Translations under genes and position numbers: made by a program
From: JAFGPJ01 sp964439135
Lineage (GTDB): Bacteria > Planctomycetota > Phycisphaerae > Sedimentisphaerales > Anaerobacaceae
Assembly: GCA_964439135.1 (NCBI GenBank)
Contig: CAYTNN010000078.1
Coordinates: 1-18,758, forward strand
Length of the DNA stretch: 18,758 nucleotides
Direction of reading: 5' to 3'
Notes under the pieces: model-generated
Database searches by the model: none
The model's input: only the letters and a program-made list of their open reading frames with translations
What the model was told of the DNA's origin: nothing
Part shown: piece by piece, positions 1-7,395 of the stretch
Layout: the number at the start of each line of letters is the position of its first letter
How positions within the stretch are numbered: the first letter of the stretch is position 1

Positions 1-505
1 TATCAACTCCATCACGGATGAGCACTTTATCGCCCACTGATATCACTTTATTGTTGATAAAAGCCCGTGGATTGTTGCTCAACACTACTATTGCTTCCAG
101 TTTCAGCTTCTCTGCAACTTTTCTTATTACTTCTTCATTACCATTTTTCGAAACGACTTTTACTTCTTCAATAACAGCTAAATTGCGCTCTTGCCCACCT
201 TCAAAGTGCCGCCAGTCACTCGATGTAAAAAAGTCCCTGGTGATGACATCATTACGCCCTGCGACCTGCGGCAATTCTATAAACGACACATTTAATTTCT
301 GATCCGACGTGCCTTCGGCGTTCAATTGCTCTGTCACAAACGCCGCTTCAGCCGCTTCCGGCGCTTGCTTAGTGAGCACTCTGACCCACATAATAGCCAT
401 CACTGCAACCAAACATGATGCTGCTACGGCTTTTTTCCTTTCAGCCGTCAATCGACCAATAAACCCGTTAGCCCGGCCGCCGCGATTTGTCACCTTCTGT
501 CTCAT
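1..505 (-). CDS. PilP/GspC-like inner-membrane protein of the secretion/pilus platform (3' end outside window)
   Basis: This frame stays open from an ATG at 505 to the left edge, giving about 168 residues without a stop. The N-terminus is basic, followed by one probable membrane segment at about residues 25-42 (AVAASCLVAVMAIMW). The periplasmic part ends in a stretch (LEAIVVLSNNPRAFINNK, then VGDKVL) resembling the HR/PilP domain, where Ala-Ile-Ile-Asn is typically followed by a Val-Gly-Asp turn. GspC and PilP link the inner-membrane platform to the outer-membrane secretin. It follows the PilO-like gene by 37 bases, which fits PilM-N-O-P order. No strong ribosome site is visible: the upstream 30 bases are purine rich and repeat a GATAAGAAG unit. 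ATG 505 is the first usual start after an in-frame stop. The membrane topology is clear, while the choice between PilP and GspC is inferred. Confidence 0.6.
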   Translation of the reverse strand, partial: MRQKVTNRGGRANGFIGRLTAERKKAVAASCLVAVMAIMWVRVLTKQAPEAAEAAFVTEQLNAEGTSDQKLNVSFIELPQVAGRNDVITRDFFTSSDWRHFEGGQERNLAVIEEVKVVSKNGNEEVIRKVAEKLKLEAIVVLSNNPRAFINNKVISVGDKVLIRDGVD

Positions 506-542
506 CTGGACTTTTACTTTCTTCTTATCCTTCTTCTTATCC

Positions 543-1082
543 TTACCCGACTTTTGCTCTGTAATATATGATTGCCCTCGTCTCCATACTCACCTGGCCC
601 TTATAACCGCTGTCATTAGACAACTTTACCTGCTCTATGCGAATTAACCTGTCTAATGTCTGGAACTGGCGATAGAGCTTGAATATCTGCGACAATTCAC
701 CCTTACAGCGTATACTAACCGGAATACAATTAAACTGGTCAGCTTTCACTTCCTCGCCCGGTGTGATCTCTTGTTCTTTCAAATTGTTTTCATTCATCAA
801 ATCAGTAACGCTGCCTAAAAATCCGCCAAAGATATTTTTCTCAGGTATATTTGCCTGATAATTTCCAAGTTTGTTCTGCAGTTTCAGCAATTGCTCCTTT
901 AGCAGAGGCAGTTGCCTGCTATCCGCAGCACCTTTGGCAATTGCAAGTGTCTGTGTAATTTTGGCCTGTTTAACAGCCTTCATTCTCTTGCGTAAAGGCA
1001 GATACCCAAACAGCACAAACACGCACACAATCACTCCAGCTACAACACATATCGTTAATTGTTGTCGTTCCCGAAAAAACAT
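543..1082 (-). CDS. PilO/GspM-like platform protein
   Basis: This 179-residue protein has one N-terminal membrane segment (about residues 9-27, LTICVVAGVIVCVFVLFGYL). A charged, probably coiled-coil stretch follows (about 30-80), then a compact periplasmic domain. The C-terminal domain contains GELSQIFKLYRQFQTLDRLI, which matches the PilO pattern in which a Gly-x-leu stretch leads to a conserved Arg-Leu-Ile and a beta strand. PilO and GspM form ferredoxin-like periplasmic dimers that partner PilN/GspL. The gene starts 16 bases after the PilN-like stop and precedes the PilP/GspC-like gene, as in pilMNOP operons. The length is close to the usual PilO/GspM size. The family call rests on topology, the C-terminal motif and gene order. 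Confidence 0.75.
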   Translation of the reverse strand: MFFRERQQLTICVVAGVIVCVFVLFGYLPLRKRMKAVKQAKITQTLAIAKGAADSRQLPLLKEQLLKLQNKLGNYQANIPEKNIFGGFLGSVTDLMNENNLKEQEITPGEEVKADQFNCIPVSIRCKGELSQIFKLYRQFQTLDRLIRIEQVKLSNDSGYKGQVSMETRAIIYYRAKVG

Positions 1083-1098
1083 CTTCGCTTTTCACCTT

Positions 1099-1848
1099 TT
1101 ACAACTCACAATAATTTGCCAAATAGCAATTTATCTCAAACTCATTTACCTGAATCTTGCTTTGGACTCCGGACTCGCCAGCACGATCTTTATTTTTTAC
1201 AGTCCCTCCGGCAACATCTGTCTCAGCGAAGGATGAAGACGCTCTTTCGATCCCGATTTCAGCATCCCCCCGCGAAAAGGCCAGGACAACCTGACAAAAA
1301 TACGGCGAGTCTTCCAACTTACACATCAAAGTCGCCACATCGCTCGCATCCGCCGCCACACCGGCTATCACTACCTTGAATCGCACATTACCAAGCGGTA
1401 GTTTATTCTTATTGCTCAAGTTGGCCTGGACCGCCCTGACAACCGCAGCCGAAGATGATTTGACATCATCCTTGTCCAGGAACTTCTCTGCGACAAACTC
1501 CGCTTTTCGAAGGACTATCTTTTCATCAATCAAAAAACTCAGCTCTGCCAAAACGCCTGCAACATCAATTCTGGAATCGATTTCTTCTATGGATTCGGCG
1601 TTTTTTCTTAACAGGCTCATTTCATTTTCAAGCTCAGCCAATTTAGCTGAAACATTTTCCGCCTGAGCCTGATTCGTCGCCATTTGAGCATACTGGGCTT
1701 TGGCTTTCGAAATCGAGTGTGTGGTAATAAAACTCCACACCACCATTACCACAAACACACCGCCTATTGCGATATATTGCGTGCGATAACTGACCTGGCG
1801 CCGTCTGCCGCTTTTATACCATTCCGGAAGAAAATCAATTTCTTTCAT
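1099..1848 (-). CDS. pilN: PilN-like (GspL C-terminal-like) platform protein
   Basis: A start at ATG 1848 gives 249 residues beginning MKEIDFLPEWYK. This is the classic PilN opening, where an I-N/D-F-L-P-E motif binds the PilM groove. The frame is open further upstream to 1923, but this motif, an AGAGAG purine tract before 1848 and the position inside the end of pilM favour 1848. A membrane segment follows at about 25-44 (YIAIGGVFVVMVVWSF), then a coiled coil rich in Ala, Glu and Leu (about 46-92), then a periplasmic ferredoxin-like domain. The gene overlaps pilM by 14 bases, which suggests translational coupling. The C-terminal tail (about 195-249) is polar and longer than in many PilN proteins. 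In non-proteobacterial T2SS the PilM+PilN pair replaces GspL. Confidence 0.8.
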   Translation of the reverse strand: MKEIDFLPEWYKSGRRRQVSYRTQYIAIGGVFVVMVVWSFITTHSISKAKAQYAQMATNQAQAENVSAKLAELENEMSLLRKNAESIEEIDSRIDVAGVLAELSFLIDEKIVLRKAEFVAEKFLDKDDVKSSSAAVVRAVQANLSNKNKLPLGNVRFKVVIAGVAADASDVATLMCKLEDSPYFCQVVLAFSRGDAEIGIERASSSFAETDVAGGTVKNKDRAGESGVQSKIQVNEFEINCYLANYCEL

Positions 1849-3043
1849 AACTCTCTCGTAACTCGTATGTCGCCTGACGTTTGCCGCTTTGGATTTTATC
1901 CCAACCCTTAAGACTAAGCCCAACAGCTACCGCCCACTCACAAAACAGACCACGCCTGCTACTATTAAAAAGTACGTTTGTTCTTGCACCTGACAAATCA
2001 AAACCTCTCAACGGCTGGGCCACTTCAATCTCAACCGCCAATCGACGCTTTAATACATTAAGTAAAATTTCATCGTACGCTCCACCCCCGGTAAAAACTG
2101 CCCGCTCAACACGCCTGCCCCTGAATGTCACCGTATAATACCTGAGACACAAGGACACTTCTTTTGCAAGGTCCTCAGCAACCGCATTTACCGCGTCAAC
2201 CATCACTTGTCGGGTCGATGGGTCCACTTTATTCCGGTTCTCGTCAGGCGTTTGTTCCGCCAGGTCCGACTTACCTGAGAAAAGGTCCGAATCCGCCCGA
2301 AGCGATTCTCGCAACGTCTCGGCCTCACTGACGTTAACACCCAATTTTGCTGCGATTTCCTGCGTAAAATTTTGTCCGCCGATCGAAATCTGTTTTACAA
2401 AACTAATTTCTCCTCCCCGGCCAAACACAACGGTTGTAAGGCAGCTTCCTACATCCACAAAAACAGATATCCGCTCTCTATCCTCCTGACGTCTCAGCGA
2501 TCTCTCAAAGCTCCTGAATAACGCACATGGAATCGTATCTATTGCCACCGGTATTAGTTCGGTTTCTTCAATCATTTCAATGTGGCTCTTTATCGTTTCG
2601 TTATCTGTGGCGAATAAAATCAGTTCGTTTTTAACCTCGTCACCCTGCAGAACGCTGCCTGCAACCACATAGTCCATAGCATCCTTATCGGGATCTAATC
2701 CGAATCGTTGGGTAACTTCCCTTCTCAAAGCCTGCTCGATGCCATATCTTTCCGCCTCCGCCAATCGCAGGCTGGTGATTCTTAATTTGCCGCTCGGCAA
2801 ACACGAGACGACATTTCTACCGTTATAGCCGCCATTTGCAAGCATCCGTTTTATCGCCGAAATAACAAAGCTTCTTCTTGCCTGCTCGTCATCGTTTACG
2901 CCGGCATCGATATGAGTTTCATCCGCCGCAATAACAGATATCTGCTCATCATCGATCAATAGCTGAATCATCCTGATAGAGTTATGACCAATGTCCAACC
3001 CTATCGGCTGCTGACCTCGAATATTTAAACCCCAGGATACCAT
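1835..3043 (-). CDS. pilM: PilM, cytoplasmic actin-like ATPase-fold protein
   Basis: This 402-residue protein has an FtsA/actin-type fold. A first phosphate loop, GLDIGHNSIRMIQL, sits at about residues 15-28. The second phosphate segment is VFVDVGSCLTTVVFGRGG in the middle, followed by FVKQISIGGQNFTQEIA, a typical PilM stretch. The adenosine-type motif is AVFTGGGAYDEIL near the C-terminus. PilM lies in the cytoplasm and binds the N-terminal tail of PilN, linking the assembly ATPase to the periplasmic platform. It is somewhat longer than the usual ~350 residues, with a polar insertion (about 255-275) after the second phosphate region. It starts 21 bases after gspH and has a purine-rich AGAGGA upstream of ATG 3043. 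The identification is strong. Confidence 0.88.
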   Translation of the reverse strand: MVSWGLNIRGQQPIGLDIGHNSIRMIQLLIDDEQISVIAADETHIDAGVNDDEQARRSFVISAIKRMLANGGYNGRNVVSCLPSGKLRITSLRLAEAERYGIEQALRREVTQRFGLDPDKDAMDYVVAGSVLQGDEVKNELILFATDNETIKSHIEMIEETELIPVAIDTIPCALFRSFERSLRRQEDRERISVFVDVGSCLTTVVFGRGGEISFVKQISIGGQNFTQEIAAKLGVNVSEAETLRESLRADSDLFSGKSDLAEQTPDENRNKVDPSTRQVMVDAVNAVAEDLAKEVSLCLRYYTVTFRGRRVERAVFTGGGAYDEILLNVLKRRLAVEIEVAQPLRGFDLSGARTNVLFNSSRRGLFCEWAVAVGLSLKGWDKIQSGKRQATYELRESYERN

Positions 3044-3064
3044 TTACCTGTTTTCCTCTTCTGT

Positions 3065-3640
3065 TTACTGAATTGAGATAAACCCTGTTACAGGCTCTAC
3101 TGTAATCGTTTTGGTAGTCCCATCCGCCTGTAAGATAACAGTACCTCCGTTATCGGGACTTCCCAGGCAATCAAACGTAACTTTTAAACCCGCGAAACTC
3201 ACATTAGTAATGTCAACCTTGCTCAGCCTGCCGTCGTTTTGGAAGTTAATTTCATAATCAAATCCCTTTTTCACAGGATGTTGTATAACAACGCCGTCCT
3301 GATCCTCTATTCTGTAACTTTCTGTGTTCTCATCGAACACAACTGAGAAATCCTGTCCTCTGCTGATTGCCATACTTTTGGCGTACTCCAGGTCTGCAGT
3401 GATCATATTTGCGGCAGAGCGTATTTGTAAACTTGCTGCCGAACTCATCATTGGAACCGCTGCCAGCGCAGCTATTGCGAGTATCACAACCACTATGATT
3501 ATCTCTATCATAGTAAAACCGCCGCTTATCCCTCGCAAACCGTACCTGGTGTCCTCCTCGACACAGGGACAATGCAGCCTTGCTGTCTGATATGTTAAAC
3601 CTGGCATTCCAACTAACCTCCTCGTTCTGTGCCGATACAT
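3065..3640 (-). CDS. gspH: GspH/FimT-type minor pseudopilin
   Basis: The prepilin cleavage site is SGG|FTMIE, with Gly at -1, Phe at +1 and Glu at +5, followed by a hydrophobic helix (IIIVVVILAIAALAAVPMM). The rest matches GspH/FimT: a helix with LEYAKSMAISRGQ, then beta strands such as FSVVFDENTESYRI, and a C-terminal GTVILQADG stretch. GspH is a minor pseudopilin that helps initiate the pseudopilus. The start is uncertain. ATG 3640 has an excellent GGAGGAGGG ribosome site six bases upstream but gives a 41-residue leader. A TTG at 3538 would give a canonical 7-residue leader (MRGISGG). The gene is 21 bases before pilM and separated from gspK by a long spacer, so it may have its own promoter. 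Confidence 0.85.
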   Translation of the reverse strand: MYRHRTRRLVGMPGLTYQTARLHCPCVEEDTRYGLRGISGGFTMIEIIIVVVILAIAALAAVPMMSSAASLQIRSAANMITADLEYAKSMAISRGQDFSVVFDENTESYRIEDQDGVVIQHPVKKGFDYEINFQNDGRLSKVDITNVSFAGLKVTFDCLGSPDNGGTVILQADGTTKTITVEPVTGFISIQ

Positions 3641-3750
3641 TATCACCCTCCTCCGTTCTCTTTTCGTCCTGTTTAAGAGGCATCTTTACCCACTAAAAAA
3701 CCAACGTTACAGCTCGATACACCTTTAGTGTTATCTGACCTCTTAAAACT

Positions 3751-3759
3751 TATATAACA
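3751..3759 (-). promoter_or_regulatory. Possible extended -10 element upstream of gspH
   Basis: On the minus strand this reads TGTTATATA, an extended -10 (TGn followed by a TATAAT-like hexamer). It lies about 110 bases before ATG 3640. No good -35 hexamer sits at the correct distance, so support is weak. An internal promoter here would explain the long spacer. Confidence 0.25.
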
Positions 3760-3843
3760 GACAAGTTTTTCCCTCACACATTCTGTATTTTGGACGCTAA
3801 GAAAACGATATAAATGTCATTTCTCATACTTTCTACAGTCAAG

Positions 3844-3858
3844 ACCAATAGAATTGGT
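3844..3858. repeat. Perfect palindrome ACCAAT-AGA-ATTGGT
   Basis: Two 6-base arms (ACCAAT and ATTGGT) flank a 3-base centre. The site lies about 85 bases upstream of the possible -10 element for gspH. It has the shape of a dimeric regulator operator, but only one copy was seen, so chance is possible. Confidence 0.3.
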
Positions 3859-4026
3859 ACAATCGTCAAAACAGTACTATGGTAACCATCCCGTATTTCG
3901 TTATTTTGCCGCGTTCCAATATGATGCTGTTATTCTCAACATATTCCGGTTTTTTCTTTTTATCGCACATAAAGGCCGATAAGAAACTCATCGTGCAGAC
4001 TCGTCAAGAGACCGCATAAGCCGCCT

Positions 4027-5184
4027 CTATTTTCTTTCGATACTTCGATAAAACGCACCGGCAGCCGGTCTCCATCTGCTTGGAATGCCAGCATCGGGCC
4101 AGGTTTCAATCGCCGCTATTGCCGGAGCTGCGGTGATATTGACTATAACCTTATCCGAAGTTACACCACCGTTGGCGATAAACAAACCGCCGATCACAGA
4201 AATATTTGCACTTGTCGTACTCGGATCGTCTGTTATTGGGCCTCCAATTTGGGCAAGGCCCTGGATCGTTAAAGAACCACCGTCTTCCATTATCACTTCT
4301 CCGGTAACCACGAGAGCCGGAAAGTTCTTCACGGCCGTGATGGAGTTTTCCCCACTTACTGTCAGGTCGCCGTCAACGAAAAGCGCCCCGATAATCGTCA
4401 CATCACCAGGCATGTTCACGTCGTCGGCGCAGTAAAGAATTCCAGCAGGGTTTGCTTCGTTAGGCTCGAAGGACGTCGTCGGAATATTGGGATCAACAAT
4501 CTGTTGTGCTGAATAAGATGTCGAATCTATATAATACATCGGCTCAAAGTCGCCGACCGCAAGGTTTGGCCAAATTACTCCGACCTCCGCAGTGGCCTTT
4601 TCTTGTCCTGTAATATTCGTCCCTATCAACCCGTCGGCAAATACATCACCATCAATGCCTATAACGCTATTGTTTGTCAAAGTGCCGCTACAATAGACAT
4701 CCCCTTTGATTATCGTTGCTGACGAAACCGTTGTGTCCGAACCGGCCCAGTAAGCAATGCACGGATCAAGCCTTAATATCGCCTTTACACTGCTTCGACC
4801 AATAGTATCCGCCCCTTGTAGCCGGTAGGCATTACAGTCTATGATATAATTACAGAGATCGTTTGTGTCTTGATTCACCGTGACATCGTAAAGATCATTG
4901 CTGCCGGATACTAATTGAAGCCCCGTGCCTCCTGTCCAATATTCAGAACTGACGACATCCTGAGGATTTAGAATCAGCCCTCGGGCATGCTCCAGGCCGG
5001 ACTCCGCAAGATAATCCATCTGCGTCCGCAGTATCATATTCTGGCCGCAGGCCAATTCTACATCGCTCCGCGACACAAAGCCCAATGACAAAATCGTTAT
5101 TGCCATAACGATAAACAGCACAACGAGCAGAGCGACCCCCGGTCTTGCTTTTTTGTTTCTCTTAGCGTTTATACTAATCATCAT
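4027..5184 (-). CDS. GspK/PilX-like tip pseudopilin with a C-terminal beta-helical domain
   Basis: About 385 residues. The leader is basic and ends RPG|VALLVVLFIVMAITILSLGF, a class III signal whose +5 residue is Val instead of Glu. That is the hallmark of GspK, which caps the pseudopilus. It is followed by the PilX/GspK-type LAESGLEHARGLIL. After about residue 145 the protein changes to repeated short strands rich in Gly, Asp and Ile (GDVYCSGTL, IDGDVFADG, PGDVTIIGALFVDGDLTVSG, GGSLTIQG), resembling bactofilin-like polymer-forming beta helices. Classical GspK instead has an alpha-helical insert and calcium sites. The start overlaps the gspJ stop. An adjoining GTG at 5187 and ATG at 5181 are alternatives, and none has a clear ribosome site, so translational coupling is likely. 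Confidence 0.72.
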   Translation of the reverse strand: MMISINAKRNKKARPGVALLVVLFIVMAITILSLGFVSRSDVELACGQNMILRTQMDYLAESGLEHARGLILNPQDVVSSEYWTGGTGLQLVSGSNDLYDVTVNQDTNDLCNYIIDCNAYRLQGADTIGRSSVKAILRLDPCIAYWAGSDTTVSSATIIKGDVYCSGTLTNNSVIGIDGDVFADGLIGTNITGQEKATAEVGVIWPNLAVGDFEPMYYIDSTSYSAQQIVDPNIPTTSFEPNEANPAGILYCADDVNMPGDVTIIGALFVDGDLTVSGENSITAVKNFPALVVTGEVIMEDGGSLTIQGLAQIGGPITDDPSTTSANISVIGGLFIANGGVTSDKVIVNITAAPAIAAIETWPDAGIPSRWRPAAGAFYRSIERK

Positions 5185-5809
5185 CACTCACAATACTGCC
5201 GCCATCGAGCAGGTTTCCCGCTCGGCCGCGAAGTGTGGCGTTTATCTGGCACTGACGAGTAATGCCGTTCTCAACAACATCATACGAGATACTTACGAGT
5301 CTGCTCGCCAGCGTCGGTAATGCCGGGAATACGTCAAATCCGAACTGCACATTGCTGCATTCCGGTATCATCGTCGTATAATTGACCGAGCCGCTGTATG
5401 CCGACCACCAGTTTGTTGTGAGCGATCCGATTGAGCCTGGATTTATCGCCGTACTATCAGAAGGATCAAATTCACAAAGCCGCAAATGATCCTGCAACGC
5501 TCCAGCCTCGATATAGACTAATTCGCCAATATTGATTTTGCCATCCATGTATTTGTCGTCGGCTCGCCACAGAACAACTTCATCGGTGCTCGCATAACAG
5601 ACAAGCTTGCAGTGCCGAATCAGATCCGAAACTCTCAGCGCCGCAAAACGTATCTGCGCCTGTTTCAGGCTCATATCGTCTGCGAAATCATTTGCTGTGT
5701 CCAGGGCATAAGCCAACGTCACTACAGCAGTCACAACGATGCTTGTAACAATTAAAGCTACAACCAGCTCGACCAGTGTAAGACCATTTATATTTCTCTT
5801 TTTCGTCAT
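5174..5809 (-). CDS. gspJ: GspJ-type minor pseudopilin
   Basis: This 211-residue pseudopilin has a short basic leader MTKKRNING cleaved before LTLVELVVALIVTSIVVTAV, with Gly at -1 and Glu at +5. After the hydrophobic helix comes a helix-rich stretch (DDMSLKQAQIRFAALRVSDLIRHCK) and then a beta-rich C-terminal part, as in GspJ. GspJ interacts with GspI and GspK to form the pseudopilus tip. It overlaps gspI by 4 bases (ATGA) and gspK by about 11 bases, so the three genes are tightly coupled. The length agrees with the GspJ family. The assignment relies on leader type, size and the conserved I-J-K order. Confidence 0.78.
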   Translation of the reverse strand: MTKKRNINGLTLVELVVALIVTSIVVTAVVTLAYALDTANDFADDMSLKQAQIRFAALRVSDLIRHCKLVCYASTDEVVLWRADDKYMDGKINIGELVYIEAGALQDHLRLCEFDPSDSTAINPGSIGSLTTNWWSAYSGSVNYTTMIPECSNVQFGFDVFPALPTLASRLVSISYDVVENGITRQCQINATLRGRAGNLLDGGSIVSDDD

Positions 5810-6327
5810 TCGCTCACACGCCGGTTTATAGTCGCAATTTGCTTACCGTCATAATACATCTGTACCGTGACACGGATAAATTTCAGCGGCGACAGTACGC
5901 TTTCCCCTGGTACACGCACATATTCACAAACGACAGTTCTGCTGAATCTGGTATAATTCGAATCAGTAAACACCGCCCCGGTCGCATCCTTCACCTGGCC
6001 CTGGAGCTCATTGTAGCCGTGATAATCGTCAATGTTGTCAAAATCTCCCGACTCCGGCCCCAGACTGTAAGAAGTCTCGTCGTTAGGATCATGAAACGGC
6101 AGTCTTAGGATCTGCTCCATCAAGTCGCTTGCCAGGCGGGCGGCCAAAGTCCTGTTAATACCCTCGGCCCGTACGGCCGCGCCGCTCATAAAGGGAAGCA
6201 GCACACTCGCTGCCGCTATACCCAGCACGACTACGGCCATCATTGCTTCAGCAAGTGTAAAACCTCGCCTGCTTGTGCAGTAATGAGTTCGGCCGTTAGT
6301 AGTCATAGTATGGTTTTCCGTTGTCAT
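5806..6327 (-). CDS. gspI: GspI-type minor pseudopilin
   Basis: The cleavage site is SRRG|FTLAEAMMAVVVLGIAAASVLL, with Gly at -1 and Glu at +5. The 'LAEAMMA' run is typical of GspI. The mature protein is about 150 residues with a helix containing LAARLASDLMEQIL and later strands ending RVTVQMYYDGKQIATINR. GspI pairs with GspJ and GspK at the tip of the pseudopilus. Two starts are plausible. ATG 6327 has AGGA four bases upstream and gives a 22-residue leader. ATG 6306 overlaps the preceding gene by 11 bases and gives a 15-residue leader. The frame is open upstream to 6426, but that part reads across the C-terminus of the preceding gene. The 4-base overlap with gspJ supports the assignment. Confidence 0.78.
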   Translation of the reverse strand: MTTENHTMTTNGRTHYCTSRRGFTLAEAMMAVVVLGIAAASVLLPFMSGAAVRAEGINRTLAARLASDLMEQILRLPFHDPNDETSYSLGPESGDFDNIDDYHGYNELQGQVKDATGAVFTDSNYTRFSRTVVCEYVRVPGESVLSPLKFIRVTVQMYYDGKQIATINRRVSE

Positions 6328-6802
6328 TGGTTCCTGTGCTATCGCTTCGGACCTCCGACGTAGACGCCTTGTATATCCAGCCGTGGCTGTCATCGGCATT
6401 CGCTGGAAAAGCCTCAGCGTCACCAAGCAACTGAACCGTACTTAGATTGTTCAACGGATTAACGGGTATTTTCATCAAGTAAGGACCTCGCTCATAACCC
6501 GGAGTCCCTACGGCAGCCGTCTGGCCGCTTGGATTACTTGACATTGTAGTCTGTTCGATAAAAACCGGCTCCGTTGGTGCTTGAGTCGTGTCACCATCCG
6601 GATAACCGGGTCCGACTTCCAGATGCTGGGTTTTGTAAACCAGAACATACCTTCGAAGCATCTGCAGATCAAGTGCCAGAGCGCTCTCTTTAGCCGATAT
6701 CGAGCTGCCAGCGACCAATGGAAGGACCACTACAGCAAGTATGCCAAGCAAAACGACAACGACCAAAATCTCAACAAGCGTGAAAGCTCTTTCTTTTCTC
6801 AT
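6296..6802 (-). CDS. GspG-like major pseudopilin paralogue 3 (Ala at the -1 cleavage position)
   Basis: This 168-residue protein begins MRKERA|FTLVEILVVVVLLGIL. It is a clear type IV prepilin helix with Glu at +5, but Ala stands at -1 in place of the near-universal Gly. After the helix come GspG-like elements: LDLQMLRRYVLVYKTQH, then GPYLMKIPVNPLN, the region where GspG carries a conserved Pro-x-Asn/Asp-Pro near the calcium loop. The C-terminus ends DDSHGWIYKASTSEVRSD followed by a polar tail, as seen in planctomycete pseudopilins. An AGGTGA tract precedes ATG 6802. It follows paralogue 2 after a spacer with a hairpin and overlaps gspI. It could be a major subunit variant or an accessory pseudopilin; substitution at -1 may slow peptidase processing. 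Confidence 0.8.
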   Translation of the reverse strand: MRKERAFTLVEILVVVVLLGILAVVVLPLVAGSSISAKESALALDLQMLRRYVLVYKTQHLEVGPGYPDGDTTQAPTEPVFIEQTTMSSNPSGQTAAVGTPGYERGPYLMKIPVNPLNNLSTVQLLGDAEAFPANADDSHGWIYKASTSEVRSDSTGTNDNGKPYYDY

Positions 6803-6843
6803 CAGATCACCTGTACTTTCTGTTACTCCGATGTTTCCCCTAT

Positions 6844-6890
6844 CAAAAAGGCTGACCTGCCATCGGTAATTACCTCAGCAAGGCCCACCC
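6844..6890 (-). repeat. Intergenic hairpin repeat, copy 2 (before GspG paralogue 3)
   Basis: On the minus strand, GGGTGGGCC pairs imperfectly with GGTCAGCCT around an inner palindrome GGTAATTACC (6865-6874). Five T follow the right arm. The core is nearly identical to 7396-7442. The left arm differs from copy 1, yet most positions still pair through G-U wobbles, leaving about one mismatch. This looks like a terminator or attenuator, or an RNA processing element that tunes expression between neighbouring pseudopilin genes. Confidence 0.6.
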
Positions 6891-6960
6891 AACTGATAAA
6901 ATAAAACATAATTGGCATCGGTTCCCAACCATGTCGCCGTTCACATATTCCCAGGTTCTT

Positions 6961-7371
6961 TCAAAGAGCTGCATATGCAATATTGTTGTCGGCCTGGAAC
7001 AAACCAGTCTTCGTATCGAACCGCCAGCCGGCCTGGTTGGCCCCTGCCGGTTCGCCGTCAAACCGAATCGTATCAAGACCATTGCAGGGATTCACAGGAA
7101 TCCTCCTAACATACGGACCAAAATGCCCAATTCGTGCCGTCATTGCACTTTTGAAACCCTCAAACGAGTTAGTGGGAGGATATAGATCCTCATGCTGAAC
7201 ACGGTATATGGCAAGCTGAGCACGCATCGTCTGCAGTTCATCGATCAGCTCACCGGTCCTGGATTCCCCGCTGGCTTCGATAAACTTCGGATAAACCGTC
7301 ATTCCAACCAGGCCCAACACGATCACTGTGATCACCACCTCAATATACGAGAACCGTTTCTCCTCTCTCAT
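6961..7371 (-). CDS. GspG-like pseudopilin paralogue 2 (Arg at the -1 cleavage position)
   Basis: A start at ATG 7371, preceded by GGAGGG and AGGG purine tracts, gives 136 residues. The leader MREEKR precedes FSYIEVVITVIVLGLVGMTV: Phe at +1 and Glu at +5 are kept, but Arg takes the place of Gly at -1. The body has GspG features: LIDELQTMRAQLAIYRVQHED, a PPTNSFEGF loop, FGPYVRRIPVNPCNG, and an end GWRFDTKTGLFQADN. The helix is less hydrophobic and contains unusual residues for a major pilin. It may be uncleaved or slowly cleaved and act as a membrane-anchored pseudopilin. The reading frame runs open upstream into the assembly gap, but this only reflects missing sequence, and a fusion with paralogue 1 is not supported. 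Confidence 0.78.
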   Translation of the reverse strand: MREEKRFSYIEVVITVIVLGLVGMTVYPKFIEASGESRTGELIDELQTMRAQLAIYRVQHEDLYPPTNSFEGFKSAMTARIGHFGPYVRRIPVNPCNGLDTIRFDGEPAGANQAGWRFDTKTGLFQADNNIAYAAL

Positions 7372-7395
7372 CACCCTGACCCTCCGACATTGTTC

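Larger units (their letters stand above)
3641..4026. other. Long non-coding spacer inside the secretion cluster
   Basis: This 386-base gap separates gspK from gspH, whereas neighbouring genes in the cluster overlap or lie within a few tens of bases. It is AT rich and no convincing coding frame was found. A minus-strand frame from 3683 runs into gspH out of phase and looks like a shadow. The spacer holds a perfect palindrome (3844-3858) and an extended -10-like sequence (3751-3759). It probably contains a second promoter for gspH and the pilMNOP genes. Confidence 0.6.

Noticed and set aside
3330..3683. 117-residue minus-strand frame starting upstream of gspH
   Set aside because: It overlaps gspH in another frame and becomes Arg/Asn/Gly-rich nonsense there. 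A short leader peptide cannot be excluded, but nothing supports it.
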